Source: Lates calcarifer (taxonomy: Eukaryota; Chordata; Actinopteri; Centropomidae). From it: a stretch of 64,000 nt of DNA. Position numbers and translations under genes: made by a program. A model generated the notes under the pieces. It searched no databases, had not been told where the DNA came from, and was given only the letters and a program-made list of their open reading frames with translations. This document shows, in pieces, positions 1 through 9,835 of the stretch. Each line of letters starts with the position of its first letter. Within the stretch, counting starts at the first letter, position 1. The DNA lies in NCBI RefSeq assembly GCF_001640805.2, contig NC_066833.1:17166136-17230135 (forward strand), written 5' to 3'.

Positions 1-3000
1 TAACTCTGGTAGTCAAAGCAGAATTATCTTCTGAGGAGAAGGTGCCTCTTGCGAGATACAGACTGATACACACCAAACAACACAAAAGCAGCTAAATCCT
101 GCTTCAAAATTAAAAAATAAAAAAAAAAAAAAACTTCAGTGAAAAATATGAAGTCAGGGAATGCGTAACTGACTTCATCATTAGCTATTTTTCAAGCTGT
201 CCGTATCTAGCATCTGTAAATCTACCTCTAATTTCAAAAGCGTTTTTATGTTATTATGTGCTTTTGTGTATTGACCAGAGTTATCAATATGAATTGAGAG
301 GATCCAGGAGTGACCTCACTCTAGTAAACCTTATACTTTGAGGGGGAAAAAAACAAAGCCCAAGTTAAATTCAACTTAAATATAAACAAGAACTAAGGAG
401 AAGTGGTTTACCAAAAGAATGTCTGGAGATCAATGATTGGTTGTTTAGGCACATTTACAGCTGACTGATGTTCATTTCTGGCTGCTGATTAGTTGACTTG
501 TGAACAGCATGTTCTGCTGTCTTCCCCTCACTTACTCAACGCGGTCAGTCCAGAGAGCCACAGTCACATGAGGAAAATTTGCAATACTTCTGAAGGGAAA
601 CGACTTAAAGTCTACCCAAAAAGTTATTAGTTTTGTTGCTTGATGTTCTTTTGGAAAAAAAAATCCTAAGAGGTCTTAATTTCACAAAATCTAGTGAGAA
701 AATCATCAAGTAATTCAGTCAAACACAATATTTTTAAGAAGATTACTAAAACTGGCAAAGTAGAAACAAATTCCAGGGTAACAGTGATAGCTCCAATCAT
801 AGGTCATACCACACTTTCTCAAAAACAGTAAAATATCTCTTTTGTTGCCCTTACCACTTAACTTTTAGAAAATTAAATCCAGCAGCTGGTTGGATTTCAG
901 CCAGTTTATTCTCCTGTTTGCTCAGTTGTCCTGTGTGAGGCCAGGGTTAACTTAATCCACTCTCACACATCACAACACAGTACAGCTTTGCCCCAGGATT
1001 ATTCTCATATTGAGCCATTGTCTTATCTCCTTACTGTATGTAGTTTATAAACATGGTGCCTTGGTGGTCAAGGGCCTTAAAGTATTAACATAGAGTGGCA
1101 ACCTCATTCCTTTATCTAAAAACAACATTGTTAAATAGATTATCAGGGAGCAGTAATGAGCTTCAGCGAAATGGGAAGTAGTTGGTCATTACAGTTATCA
1201 ATCACGGGAACTGTCAGATGATTACTTTAACTTTCTACCTCTAAAACTCCCAATGTCCTCAGAAAACATGATTTAGAATACACAAGAATAACCCATTTAC
1301 ATCAGTTAATATCAGTGAAAATCGATGTCAGGATTGATAAACATTTTGTAATTGTAGCTGTGAATTGATCAAACCCGCCCTGCAGCTCTTCTTCCTATTA
1401 TTTTTCGTTTACTACTTTTGTTTCAGTTTAACTGCAAGGTGTTGAATCAGTATTGTTGAATTCTCTTCATTTAATGACCTGAATCATGTTTGCTGACAAA
1501 ATATTTCTATGAACATATCTTTATAAATATACAACTTAAACATTGTTATGAATGTAGGGCTGTAACTAACAGTTATTGTCATTATTGATTAATCTGTCAG
1601 TCTATAAAATGCCTGATCTGTCACAGTTTACTAAAGTCCAAGGCAATATCATTAAATTGACTGTTTAGTTACAAAATACAAAATACAGAATTTAGCCACA
1701 TAAGAAAAAGACAAATGGCAAATCCTCACAAATGACAAGCTGGACTTGGGAAATACTTGACATTTTTACACTAAAAGTGACTTAAATGATTAATCCATTA
1801 TCAAAATAATTTCTGATTATTTTTCTGATGACTGACCAATCAGTTAATTGATAGGTTTTTTTTGCAGGAATCATGAATTTTAGACTAAATTCTGGGTTTA
1901 ACAAGGGTACATTATCATATATTTTCATAAGTAAACAATAAGAAATAAACAACAGGACAATTGCACTCAAAAGAGATCTTAATTTTCTGTTGGGACTAAG
2001 TGAATGAATGTCGAACTGTGTTTTATATTATTTTGAGAACACAGAAATTAAGTCTAAACCTAGAATTGCAGTCTGTTCTGATGATGGAAAGAAGAGGTCA
2101 GCAAACAAATCTGTAGCTGTAGCTGTGTCATGTGATGATGTCTCAGCTCTTGTCTATGAATAGGCTTTTGTCTAAGGACTTATTAAATATAAAAATCTCT
2201 ACTGTTATCCTGTCAGCTGGTACTAACTCAGTAACACTGTCTTACCCTCAGCCTTAAGCTATTAAAAGACAAATAAAATTACCTGACCAAATTCTGCTTT
2301 CTAAGCAAATGTCTAATGAGTGTTTTATAGTACACCTGCCTACCACTTCATTAAACTCTGTTTTGTCCAAATAAGCAGTAAACTCTAAACATCAGCAGTA
2401 GCTGGCCTTGCTACTGAGTTTTCTTTTAATTAGAGCCACTTGTCCTACGCAGCCCAAATCTCGTAGAAAGAACAGACATTGGGACCCAGCCCTCACAAAA
2501 CTATCCTCTCTAAGACAAGAAGAACCTGTGGCACATGAATCCAGTGCCAGGGTATACACCAGAAATGACTCCTGTCGATGCTATATATATATAAGACTAA
2601 TGAAATTGATGACAGGTAAACTGACATTTATATTCACTGAAAATAATTAAGATGAATCACGTGGGAGACATGCATATGAGGTGAAATTAGTTCACTTGTT
2701 TGAAGGGTTTGAATATATTGGACAGAGGAAGCTGATCTGTCACTGGACTAATACAGATGTTTGACTGGCAGCAATTACATTGGTGGGCTACTTTTAAAGT
2801 CAAAAAGGAGGTAGTAATAATCAAACTTAATAATAAGACAATATGAATAAGAATAAGAAAGCTCAGAGATGTTTTATGCAGTCAGCTTTTTCTTAACTTC
2901 CCTCATAATGGCTACAGTCTAGTCGTAAAGAGAGCACTATGAAGTGATAACTAACTGGTCTTCATCATATTATACTCTTTACAGCCCATTGTATTAGATT

Positions 3001-3666
3001 TATATTGGACGAGTCCACAGCACACCATTTATGTCTAAAGCTATGGTCGAGGTGATGGAGAGTGGTGGGTAGTATCCAACCTTCTTGAGATTTTTCATCT
3101 TACTTTAGACCATTGCTACACCATTGTATAAAAGACGTTAAAAAATGTTTAAAATGAAAATATTTCTGACCCTTCGATCTAACACTGAAAATGTATGACT
3201 GAAGGCAAGATATGAACTCCAACAATTTATGCTTTTCTACATTTTTCGACACATGAAAACCAATATCACATCATGTGGATAAGTTCACTGATGACTCCAC
3301 TGACACTGTAAATGGGTGTGAGGAGTCTGACTGTGGGTGCAAAAGATGATGAGTAATCCTGCAGAAGAAATTGTGCCTTGAAGCTCTTCATGGTGCCCAT
3401 GGCGTTGGAGTAATCTTTAACTGCTTACGATTCTGTTCTCATATTTAAATCCTTTGGACAATGTAACATGACTTTGATAAAAGCCAGACTTCACCTAATA
3501 CAGTTTAATCTGATGACTCTGTGACATTCCTATTACCAATCAATTATGTTGATAAAAACTTTTTTTTCCTCAGTTTCAAAGAGTAACTGTAACACTTCAA
3601 GATAAGGATTACTGGCCAGCTATCTTGAGTGTTCTTTATGTCTTTTTTTATTTTCTCTGAACCCAG
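1..3666 (+). other. mbnl2: mbnl2 intron, partial (upstream end outside window)
   Basis: This is AT-rich sequence without a convincing coding exon on either strand. It must be intronic, because the exon at 3667 begins in the middle of zinc finger 2 of an MBNL protein, preceded by a pyrimidine-rich tract and AG. I looked for the exon encoding zinc finger 1 (CRQFQRGTC-type motif) and did not see it, so it lies upstream. The only structured content I recognise is a dispersed repeat at 1556-1853 and A/T homopolymer runs, for example near 107-134. Confidence 0.8.
1556..1853 (+). repeat. Dispersed repeat family A, copy 1
   Basis: This is a degenerate copy of a widespread percomorph interspersed repeat, recognised from memory. 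It begins with an AGGGCTGTAACTAAC-like end, continues with TCTATAAAATG, a CCAAGG block and AAGTGACTTAAATGATTAAT, and ends with TTAATTGATAG. Terminal ATTAAT/ATTGAT-rich segments suggest a short non-autonomous DNA element, but its class is inferred only. Related copies in this window are at 21336-21614, 41421-41500, 48814-49050, 58694-58870 and 60412-60725. The family label is mine. Confidence 0.65.
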
Positions 3667-3831
3667 GGTCGATGCTCAAGAGAAAACTGCAAGTATCTTC
3701 ATCCACCTTCGCACTTAAAAACCCAGTTAGAGATAAATGGGCGCAACAATCTCATCCAGCAGAAGACTGCAGCAGCTGTACTCGCCCAACAGATGCAGCT
3801 TGTGATCCCTGGACCTAGTCTGCAGTCTGTG
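3667..3831 (+). CDS. mbnl2: mbnl2 coding exon: end of zinc finger 2 and linker
   Basis: This 165-nt exon (55 codons, phase 0 at both ends) of a muscleblind-like RNA-binding splicing regulator is bounded by AG at 3665-3666 and GTAAAG at 3832. It encodes the distal part of CCCH finger 2: the second and third cysteines and the histidine in [14 protein letters not shown]. The first cysteine must come from the preceding exon outside the window. The linker [20 protein letters not shown] follows, close to the vertebrate MBNL consensus. MBNL proteins bind YGCY motifs in pre-mRNA and regulate alternative splicing, polyadenylation and mRNA localisation. MBNL2 rather than MBNL1 or MBNL3 is supported by the C-terminal exon and by the neighbours rap2a and farp1. 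Confidence 0.95.
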
Positions 3832-3925
3832 GTAAAGTCCTCTAAGTGAATCCCACCCATTAGTTTCTTGTGTTATGTGATATTGCTTGTCTCACTTGTA
3901 ATGTTATAACACCCTTCCCTCAAAG

Positions 3926-4150
3926 CCAGCTTTTACTGTCACACAGGGACTTGGCACAAATACCGGTCTTGGTTATGGTTCATACATGACACCCTTGAGC
4001 CATGGAATGAGCCTTGTTTCCTCAGACATCCTCCCCAGCACCCCAGTTCTTGTTCCTGGGAGCCCACCTGTCACAGTCCAGAGCTCCTCTTCCTCTTCTT
4101 CATCTTCTTCTTCTCCCTCACAGAAGCTGCAGCGTACAGACAAACTAGAG
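3926..4150 (+). CDS. mbnl2: mbnl2 coding exon: linker between zinc-finger pairs, with poly-serine
   Basis: This 225-nt exon (75 codons, phase 0 to 0) follows an intron of only 94 bp. The acceptor is the AG at 3924-3925 and the donor is GTAGTA at 4151. It encodes the proline/glycine-rich linker between finger pairs 1-2 and 3-4. The conserved blocks are LGTNTG, ILPSTPVLVPGSPPVTV and QKLQRTDKLE, which match the MBNL linker pattern. Eleven consecutive serines (4082-4114) interrupt the end of the linker, where mammalian MBNL2 has a short GSTAT-like segment as I remember it. Both flanking introns are short (94 and 130 bp), so these three exons form a compact cluster. Confidence 0.92.
4082..4114 (+). 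repeat. mbnl2: Coding TCT/TCC microsatellite: 11-serine tract in mbnl2
   Basis: Eleven serine codons in a row (AGC, TCC, TCT, TCC, TCT, TCT, TCA, then four TCT) form a pyrimidine-only microsatellite inside the linker exon. The mix of synonymous codons at the start, with pure TCT at the end, suggests slippage growth at the 3' side. Its effect on protein function is unknown. It lies in a flexible linker between RNA-binding zinc-finger pairs. Confidence 0.9.
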
Positions 4151-4280
4151 GTAGTAATGCACCACAAGGACTGATTTAACATTAAAAAAAAAAGATATCA
4201 GCACTTATGCAGGTGCGCATAATCTGTCCAAATGCTGAGAGCTGAATTCCTCTGGCTGTCTTTATAATTGCTCCTCTCAG

Positions 4281-4535
4281 GTTTGTCGTGAATTTCAGCG
4301 GGGAAACTGTGCAAGAGGGGAGACAGATTGCCGCTTTGCTCACCCCAGTGACAGTCCAATGATTGACACCACTGATAACACTGTCACTGTTTGCATGGAC
4401 TATATCAAGAGCCGCTGCTCCAGGGAGAAGTGCAAGTATTTCCACCCGCCTGCACACTTGCAGGCCAAAATTAAATCCAGTCAACAACAAGTCAGTCAGA
4501 CAGCCATCGCAGCCCAGGCCGCAGCCGCAGCCGTG
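4281..4535 (+). CDS. mbnl2: mbnl2 coding exon: zinc fingers 3 and 4
   Basis: This 255-nt exon (85 codons, phase 0 to 0) has its acceptor AG at 4279-4280 after CTCCTCTC and its donor GTAAGA at 4536. It encodes the second tandem zinc-finger pair. Finger 3 ([21 protein letters not shown]) has C-X7-C-X6-C-X3-H spacing, and finger 4 ([19 protein letters not shown]) has C-X7-C-X4-C-X3-H spacing. All eight zinc ligands are present. An alanine-rich segment ([11 protein letters not shown]) ends the exon, as in other MBNLs. This pair is known to recognise GC steps flanked by pyrimidines in single-stranded RNA. Confidence 0.97.
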
Positions 4536-6119
4536 GTAAGACAGAGCCTTTATCCTTCTCACTACTGAAAAGTGGTTTTGTTTACAAAAAATCATGAAAA
4601 AATCTTTTGACAAATATTGTTTGGTATCGTTGTGTTGTGCCATGACATTACTTAATGTGGAGCACTATATATTTGTATTCTATCATTTGTAATGGTGCCT
4701 TCAACTTCAATTCTCCCACATTCCCCCTGAGAAGATGCACCTCATAGTTTGAAAACCTGTCTTAGACCAGATAAATTTCTGAGTACTCATCTAATAATTA
4801 AGGAAAATGCCTGTTGTAATTCTGTGTTTACAAAAACTACAAATGTAAATCAGAACACATTATAAAGAAGGATGAGATTAAATTAAATTTATGGTAGGCT
4901 CAGTCCTGTTATTAGAAGACCTGCCAGTCAAAGTGGGAGTGATATCAGGTTTCAGTCCTGCATTTTGCAATTTTGTAGTTGAGACGTCCGTTTTTACTTA
5001 TATTTAAAGGGCTGTGCCTTTAAACAGGTTCATTGATGTAGATTTACTATGTTTGCACATACACCATATACTTAAATCATGACTATGCCCATATTGCAGT
5101 TAACAGAGAAAAGTATTGATATACATTTTGATTTGGTACTGTGCAATATGACTTATTTAATAGCTAAGCTTTGTGATAACTGCCTGCATGGAAAAGTGCG
5201 CATAAGAGCAAAGTGATCTGTTATGTGCTCTCTACTCTTTTTTTGACAGTTGCATCTAAAACATTTCTTGGTTTGGTTTTAGTTGGAACACTAACTTACT
5301 TTGAACATAATGCATTTTAGGTCTCTCACTAAGCACAAATTGGAAATGTACTGTAAAAATTGACTATATTAACTTTACTCTGGTTTTATACTGAAGCCAT
5401 GTGGCTTTAGCATTGTGCTCCCCCCCACCACCCCCCCATAGACCATCTGCGTCATTTTTCATCATTGTTTTTTGTTACTTATATTTTTGTTGCATGAGTG
5501 TCAGGTTGTATTTTAAGCTCACAAAGTTGAAAAACATAACCACATAAAAAAATATTTTTTTCAGTTGGTGATTAGTTATGTTTCCTTTGGCTAGCTGTCA
5601 TAAAACCAAGTCATCATTCCTTTAACAATTAAAAAAATCTGTGCTTGCTGTGCATTACATTATTCCTTAAAGTGTAAAATTTCTATCTGTATCTATCCTA
5701 AAAGAAAAAAAATCTTAGTTGCACTGATTGCATCATGGTAGTGTTAATGTTTTGATTACAATTAAAAACTCTGATCAAGTAGTAATAACAAGTTAAATAT
5801 GTTACAATGTAAACAGTGTGCAGGATTGTACCATGTCATTGTAATTCTTGGTTTCCAAAACTACCTGATTATGCCAAACTACTAATTCAGGAATCTTAAG
5901 TTAGCGTGTCCTTTAATCAGTTATTTTGGTTACTGTGCATGCATATTGTGTTTTATGTGGTATACTACATTCAGATTATTTTGTTTTGTTTTCCCCTTCT
6001 CACCTATCCACAATGCTGTCCCCCCCATGATGCACCTCTGCTTGCTGTTACCTGTATGTTAATACGCTTGAATCCCATTGGCCCACTGCCATCATGTGCT
6101 CGCTGCCTGCTATTAAAAG
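4536..6119 (+). other. mbnl2: mbnl2 intron upstream of the 54-nt alternative exon
   Basis: This 1584-bp intron has no coding content that I can support. It contains C-rich runs near 5420-5441. The last 145 nt before the next exon form a distinctive regulatory stretch (separate entry at 5975-6119). Confidence 0.8.
5975..6119 (+). promoter_or_regulatory. mbnl2: AG-exclusion zone with YGCY cluster (splicing control region)
   Basis: Between the AG at 5973-5974 and the acceptor AG at 6118-6119 there are 143 nt without a single AG dinucleotide, far longer than a normal branchpoint-to-acceptor distance. Within 6014-6111 there are nine YGCY tetramers: at 6014, 6039, 6043, 6065, 6087, 6097, 6101, 6104 and 6108. 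The acceptor itself is weak (TATTAAAAG, no pyrimidine tract next to it). For the paralogue MBNL1 it is established that the 54-nt exon uses a distant branchpoint and is repressed by MBNL binding just upstream. The layout here fits the same autoregulatory design. I could not assign the branchpoint base. Confidence 0.75.
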
Positions 6120-6173
6120 ACTCAGTCGACTGCCAAAGCAATGAAGCGACCCCTCGAGGCAACTGTAGACCTG
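6120..6173 (+). CDS. mbnl2: mbnl2 54-nt alternative exon (nuclear localisation)
   Basis: This 54-nt, phase 0 cassette exon encodes 18 residues, [18 protein letters not shown]. Size, phase and sequence match the MBNL alternative exon (VTQSAVKSLKRPLEAT-type in MBNL1) that carries the KRPLE nuclear-localisation motif. Inclusion promotes nuclear retention of MBNL proteins; skipping favours cytoplasmic protein. The donor GTATTT at 6174 is weak, consistent with regulated inclusion. Because the exon is a multiple of three and in phase, skipping leaves the rest of the protein in frame. Confidence 0.95.
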
Positions 6174-6524
6174 GTATTTTCACCTTTTGCTTTGCATGTA
6201 GCTGTTAATTGTACTGTAAAAACTTTTATTTTTTGTCATTGTGGCTTCTTCAAGTCTCATGTAGTCTTTGTGTGTACAGTCAGCATTAGTATCTTAAAGT
6301 GCTTAAGTTGACAAATATTTGTTTAAATTCATTATTCCATTCATTATGTTATTCTACAGCTGTGCTTGATTTTTTTTTCCGTCTTGTGATAGCAGTCACC
6401 TTTATTGTGTAGTTGTGTAGCTGTTGTGAAAACTAATATTGGGAGTGTGTAAAACATAGTTAAGCAGAGAGAGGGTAAATTTGGGATGTTTTAGTGTTTC
6501 ATGTCTTCTCTTGTCATGTTTCAG
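6174..6524 (+). other. mbnl2: mbnl2 intron downstream of the 54-nt exon
   Basis: This is a 351-bp AT-rich intron. No coding signal is visible. The intron start is TGCTTTGCATG-rich and might contribute to splicing control, but I see no clear motif cluster. Confidence 0.75.
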
Positions 6525-6681
6525 ACCTTTCCTCACAGCGTCCTACAACCTGTACCAAAGAGACCCACTCTTGAGAAGAGCAGCTGGGCCAGCTCTCTCC
6601 TCAGCCCCAGTTTTTTGCACTACCAACAGGCTCTGGCCAACACACAGCTGCAGCAGCCCACTGCTGCATTTTATCCTACAG
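6525..6681 (+). CDS. mbnl2: mbnl2 coding exon: PKR/LEK segment
   Basis: This 157-nt exon has its acceptor TTTCAG at 6519-6524 and its donor GTAATT at 6682. It starts in phase 0 and ends after one base of a codon. It encodes [13 protein letters not shown], then [17 protein letters not shown] and AAFYPT, matching the MBNL region (LPPLPKRPALEK, YQQALANMQLQQ). The PKR motif within this segment forms part of the bipartite nuclear signal together with the 54-nt exon in MBNL1. The overhanging G pairs with the next exon to give glycine (36-nt exon), valine (95-nt exon) or aspartate (terminal exon). Confidence 0.94.
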
Positions 6682-7686
6682 GTAATTGTCAAACTTGCTA
6701 TGGATTCAAAGCTAAACTGGCATTTAATACAACTTTCCATTTGAAAGTAGTTCAGTTGCTTGATTTAACAACTTGGCAGAATGACACTGCTCACAAGGAG
6801 GTGTAATACATCAGAACTTCCAAAAATGAAATAATTCTTAATGAGTATGACTTTTTTTGACTTTTGACCTTTTTCACTGCAGACATTTTGACTTTTCATA
6901 GCAAGAAAGCACAGGCATTACTAATAAAACAAAGCCCTTGCTCTGTTTTATTCAAGTGTCTTAGTAAGCCTTCACAGTGCATGCAGCTGTCACACTACAA
7001 AACTTACTCATCCATGCAAAACACTCTAAGTGGACAGTTTGTACTCTGACAAGTGGCTAGATAAAAGTGCAGTACAGCCAATAAGGTACAATAGATGTCC
7101 TCCAGCTCTCTATTCCCTTAAAGATCAGCACTGTCAAGATAGCTTCCTACTGATCAGTGGCACAAATTTGCATGTCAGAGAGGTGATTTAATCTCCTCAG
7201 ACTCTTGGAGCAGAATTTGATTTTTTTTTTTTTTTTTTTTTTAAATTCTATTTTTTCTATGAAATGTGATGTTTTACATCCTGGTGTGACCAGCACTTTC
7301 ACAGCAAGCATGCACACTACCAAGACACTGAAAGTGAAGCAGCTGCAATTCAACCATAATTTACCTGTGGTTTACCTGCTGTGACGAGTAGCCTTTGTGT
7401 AGCTTCTAGGAGTGAAAAAGTGGAAAAATACAAATGTATCCTGTTTTTTTTAGCCTTAAATGGAGAGTTGTGTCTTTATGCCTTTCATTTGCACATACTG
7501 TAGCTGTAGTATATTACTCAGCTTGACTTAACTTGCATCCTTCTGAAAACATTACTGTCTTGCTATGGGTGTTTTGTCTGTATGTTGCTGTTGCTATATG
7601 TATTTTTGTGAGATCATATTTATCATATTGATAAGGTATCACTCACGCCAAAATGTGCCCTCTCTTTCCATTTGATTATCACACAG
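6682..7686 (+). other. mbnl2: mbnl2 intron
   Basis: This is a 1005-bp intron. It contains a 22-base T run at 7221-7242 and nothing else that I recognise. Confidence 0.75.
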
Positions 7687-7722
7687 GTTCTGTCTTGTGC
7701 ATGACTCCTGCTAACAGTGTTG
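7687..7722 (+). CDS. mbnl2: mbnl2 36-nt alternative micro-exon
   Basis: This exon of exactly 36 nt lies between the acceptor CACAG (ending at 7686) and the donor GTAGGT (7723). Joined to the overhanging G from the previous exon, it encodes GSVLCMTPANSV plus one base. This matches the MBNL cassette segment GSILCMTPATSV. It preserves the phase (in with one base, out with one base), so inclusion or skipping does not change the reading frame. Short MBNL exons in this region are known to be alternatively spliced and to affect protein self-association. Confidence 0.93.
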
Positions 7723-8467
7723 GTAGGTGCCTTCTCTAATTTTTATAAACTTCGTCTTATAATCAGTGGAGAACACAGGTGAAGTGTAATTATTGTGTTT
7801 GAATAAGATATTCTTGTTTTCTTGTTCTTTTTTAAAAAATCTTGTTTGCTGCATAGGAAAGCAAAAATTTCAATGATCAGGAACACAAAAAAATTATTGG
7901 ACTTTTCCTCTTTAAATATTTATGTTATGAAATATTATTATTTAAATATTTGTGTGCCTTTTTTTGACCACCAAGCCTTGTTTATAGACTTGCTTAAACA
8001 TTATTCAAAATAGTCAAACCACAGTATGTAAATATAAGCATTTTGGTGGATTTTGTCTGTAGAATTGCCGTGCATCAAAGATTAGGAAATTTGATTAAAC
8101 ATCCCTGAGATACACTTCAGTGTTCTTAATACTCTTAAATGTTTTTCATGATTAAAACTCCTTAAATATCCTATAAAACCACTTTGATAATGTCTGGTGG
8201 CATTGCTGTATATGCTATCTCTTGGGATGTCAAATTATAGACAGATTTTTAATTTTATCTCTGATCAGCCCTCCTTTTATGTTCTCCCCTGCTGTCTTGC
8301 TTTGCTGTGTGATCATATGCCATCTGCTGGTCTAACCCAATGATGGCTTGCTGCTAATTTCATTTTATATTTTCCTGGCAAGAGAGAGAGAGAAAAAAAC
8401 ATTGCCATGGTTACCATAACGCTCCACCTCCCTTTTCATTGCTTTCATGGTTCCCTTCCTGAAAAAG
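7723..8467 (+). other. mbnl2: mbnl2 intron
   Basis: This is a 745-bp intron without coding content. A CTCF-like motif sits at 8318-8330 (separate entry). A short AG-rich run (GAGAGAGAGA) precedes the next exon. Confidence 0.75.
8318..8330 (-). promoter_or_regulatory. CTCF-like core motif
   Basis: On the minus strand the site reads CCAGCAGATGGCA, a full match to the CTCF core pattern CCASYAGRKGGCR. It lies 137 bp upstream of the 95-nt alternative exon. Motif matches of this length occur by chance, so binding is only a possibility. Confidence 0.35.
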
Positions 8468-8562
8468 TCCCCATGATGTACAGTGCTACGCCTGCTACTG
8501 TCTCTGCAGCAACTACTCCTGCCACAAGTGTCCCCTACGCAGCAACAGCAACAGCCAATCAG
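8468..8562 (+). CDS. mbnl2: mbnl2 95-nt alternative exon
   Basis: This 95-nt exon has its acceptor AAAAG ending at 8467 and its donor GTTTGC at 8563. With the overhanging G it encodes [20 protein letters not shown], then [12 protein letters not shown], a close match to the MBNL C-terminal region. The length is not a multiple of three: inclusion brings the terminal exon into one frame (IILK stop), and skipping brings it into another (38-residue tail). The length equals the 95-nt alternative exon known in mammalian MBNL1. Confidence 0.95.
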
Positions 8563-9372
8563 GTTTGCTCCTTTTTAAAGCTTTCTGTCATAAATCCTTG
8601 AGCTTTCAATAAGTGCTTCATCTTTAAATCAGGGGAGCTGCTTCGTCAGCATAGCGTTGCCCTGCTTGCATTGCCTATCATTAAGCTTCATTTACCTGTA
8701 GACCTTCAGTAGAACTACTAGGCTGCATCTCACCTTTCTGCCATATGACAAACAACACTTATACAGACGTCTTCCATCTGCAAATAGTGGTTTTGCATAT
8801 ATTCTTTATCGCATGTTTTTTGCTTCATTCAATGTCATTGTCTGTTTCATTACTCAATATGCAGTTCTTATGTGAAGTGAGGAGTAAATACTTACAACAC
8901 AATAGTAGTTTAGCATCCCATCATACTGGTAATTAGATAATAATAGCATGTTCTAAGTTCATGAAAAGAAATCTTTCAGAATTGTGACGAGTGATGATGT
9001 GTGATGAGTAAATTTGTAGTGTGTATATTTTGTCCTCAAAAACAATTACTTTAATTTTGTTAATCATCATCTTTTCTTGACACAAATATTTGATAGGTAG
9101 CTATAGTGTCATATGTTTAAATTCTATCCGTTAAGATATGGGTATAATGTGTATAAAATGTTGTAAATAATACAAAATAGTAATAGTGGAGCCATTAAAA
9201 CTGTCAAAAAAGTTAGGAAAAGTTCAGTTTAAATCTTATCTTTTATGTCCGTTATGAGAGTAAATCCTGATGAGCACTTGATGCTCTTTGTCATATAACA
9301 AAAACACATTTAACCCAAGTCTGTACTTATTGTGTGCAAATACTAAGTGACTGTCTTTTGCCCTTGAAACAG
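8563..9372 (+). other. mbnl2: mbnl2 last intron
   Basis: This is an 810-bp AT-rich intron. No exon or repeat family was recognised. Confidence 0.75.
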
Positions 9373-9488
9373 ATCATCCTCAAGTAACCACCAGAAACAG
9401 GAGTCAGTGCCATGTTGCTGCTGTTAAAGGTCCCAATCAGCCACTCTGTAAATACACCACACACCACATACAACAAACTGCATGCTGA
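9373..9488 (+). CDS. mbnl2: mbnl2 terminal exon, coding part, two reading frames
   Basis: The acceptor AG is at 9371-9372. After the 95-nt exon (phase 0) it reads ATC ATC CTC AAG TAA, giving the C-terminus NQ-IILK with the stop at 9385-9387. If the 95-nt exon is skipped, the incoming G shifts the frame: GAT CAT CCT and so on encodes 38 residues starting DHPQVTTRNR and ending HHIQQTAC, with TGA at 9486-9488. Human MBNL2 isoforms, as I remember them, end in IILK or in a DNSEIISRNG...LPQTAC tail from the same exon, so both frames look conserved. This is the strongest single mark that the gene is mbnl2. Confidence 0.9.
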
Positions 9489-9810
9489 TAACGTCACTGA
9501 TTACTTTAATCTATGATAATAAATGACAAAATTCAATTTCTAGGATTATACTATCTTAGATAAATGTCACATGTACATTCCTTTGCACCTGAATTGACAT
9601 GTATCCTCAGTTATGAACTGAAACTGAACCAGGAAAGTCATGGAAATCAGACAGAAATTTATTCACTGAGAATAGTAAATGATGTGACTTTTGTTTTGTG
9701 CAAGAAACAAGCACAACACATCTAATCTTAGATGTCTGTGTGTAGACGTGTAGACAGTGCACAGTACATGTTAATACCAGGTGTAAAGGGGTTCTATATT
9801 TGAGTTAGCT

Positions 9811-9835
9811 ATATATATATATATATATATATATA
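9811..9835. repeat. (AT)n microsatellite
   Basis: This is an uninterrupted AT dinucleotide run of about 12 units in the mbnl2 3' UTR. Confidence 0.95.

Noticed and set aside
4182..4643. 153-codon minus-strand open frame
   Set aside because: It is antisense to the mbnl2 zinc-finger 3/4 exon. Its cysteines are reverse-complement echoes of the sense codons.
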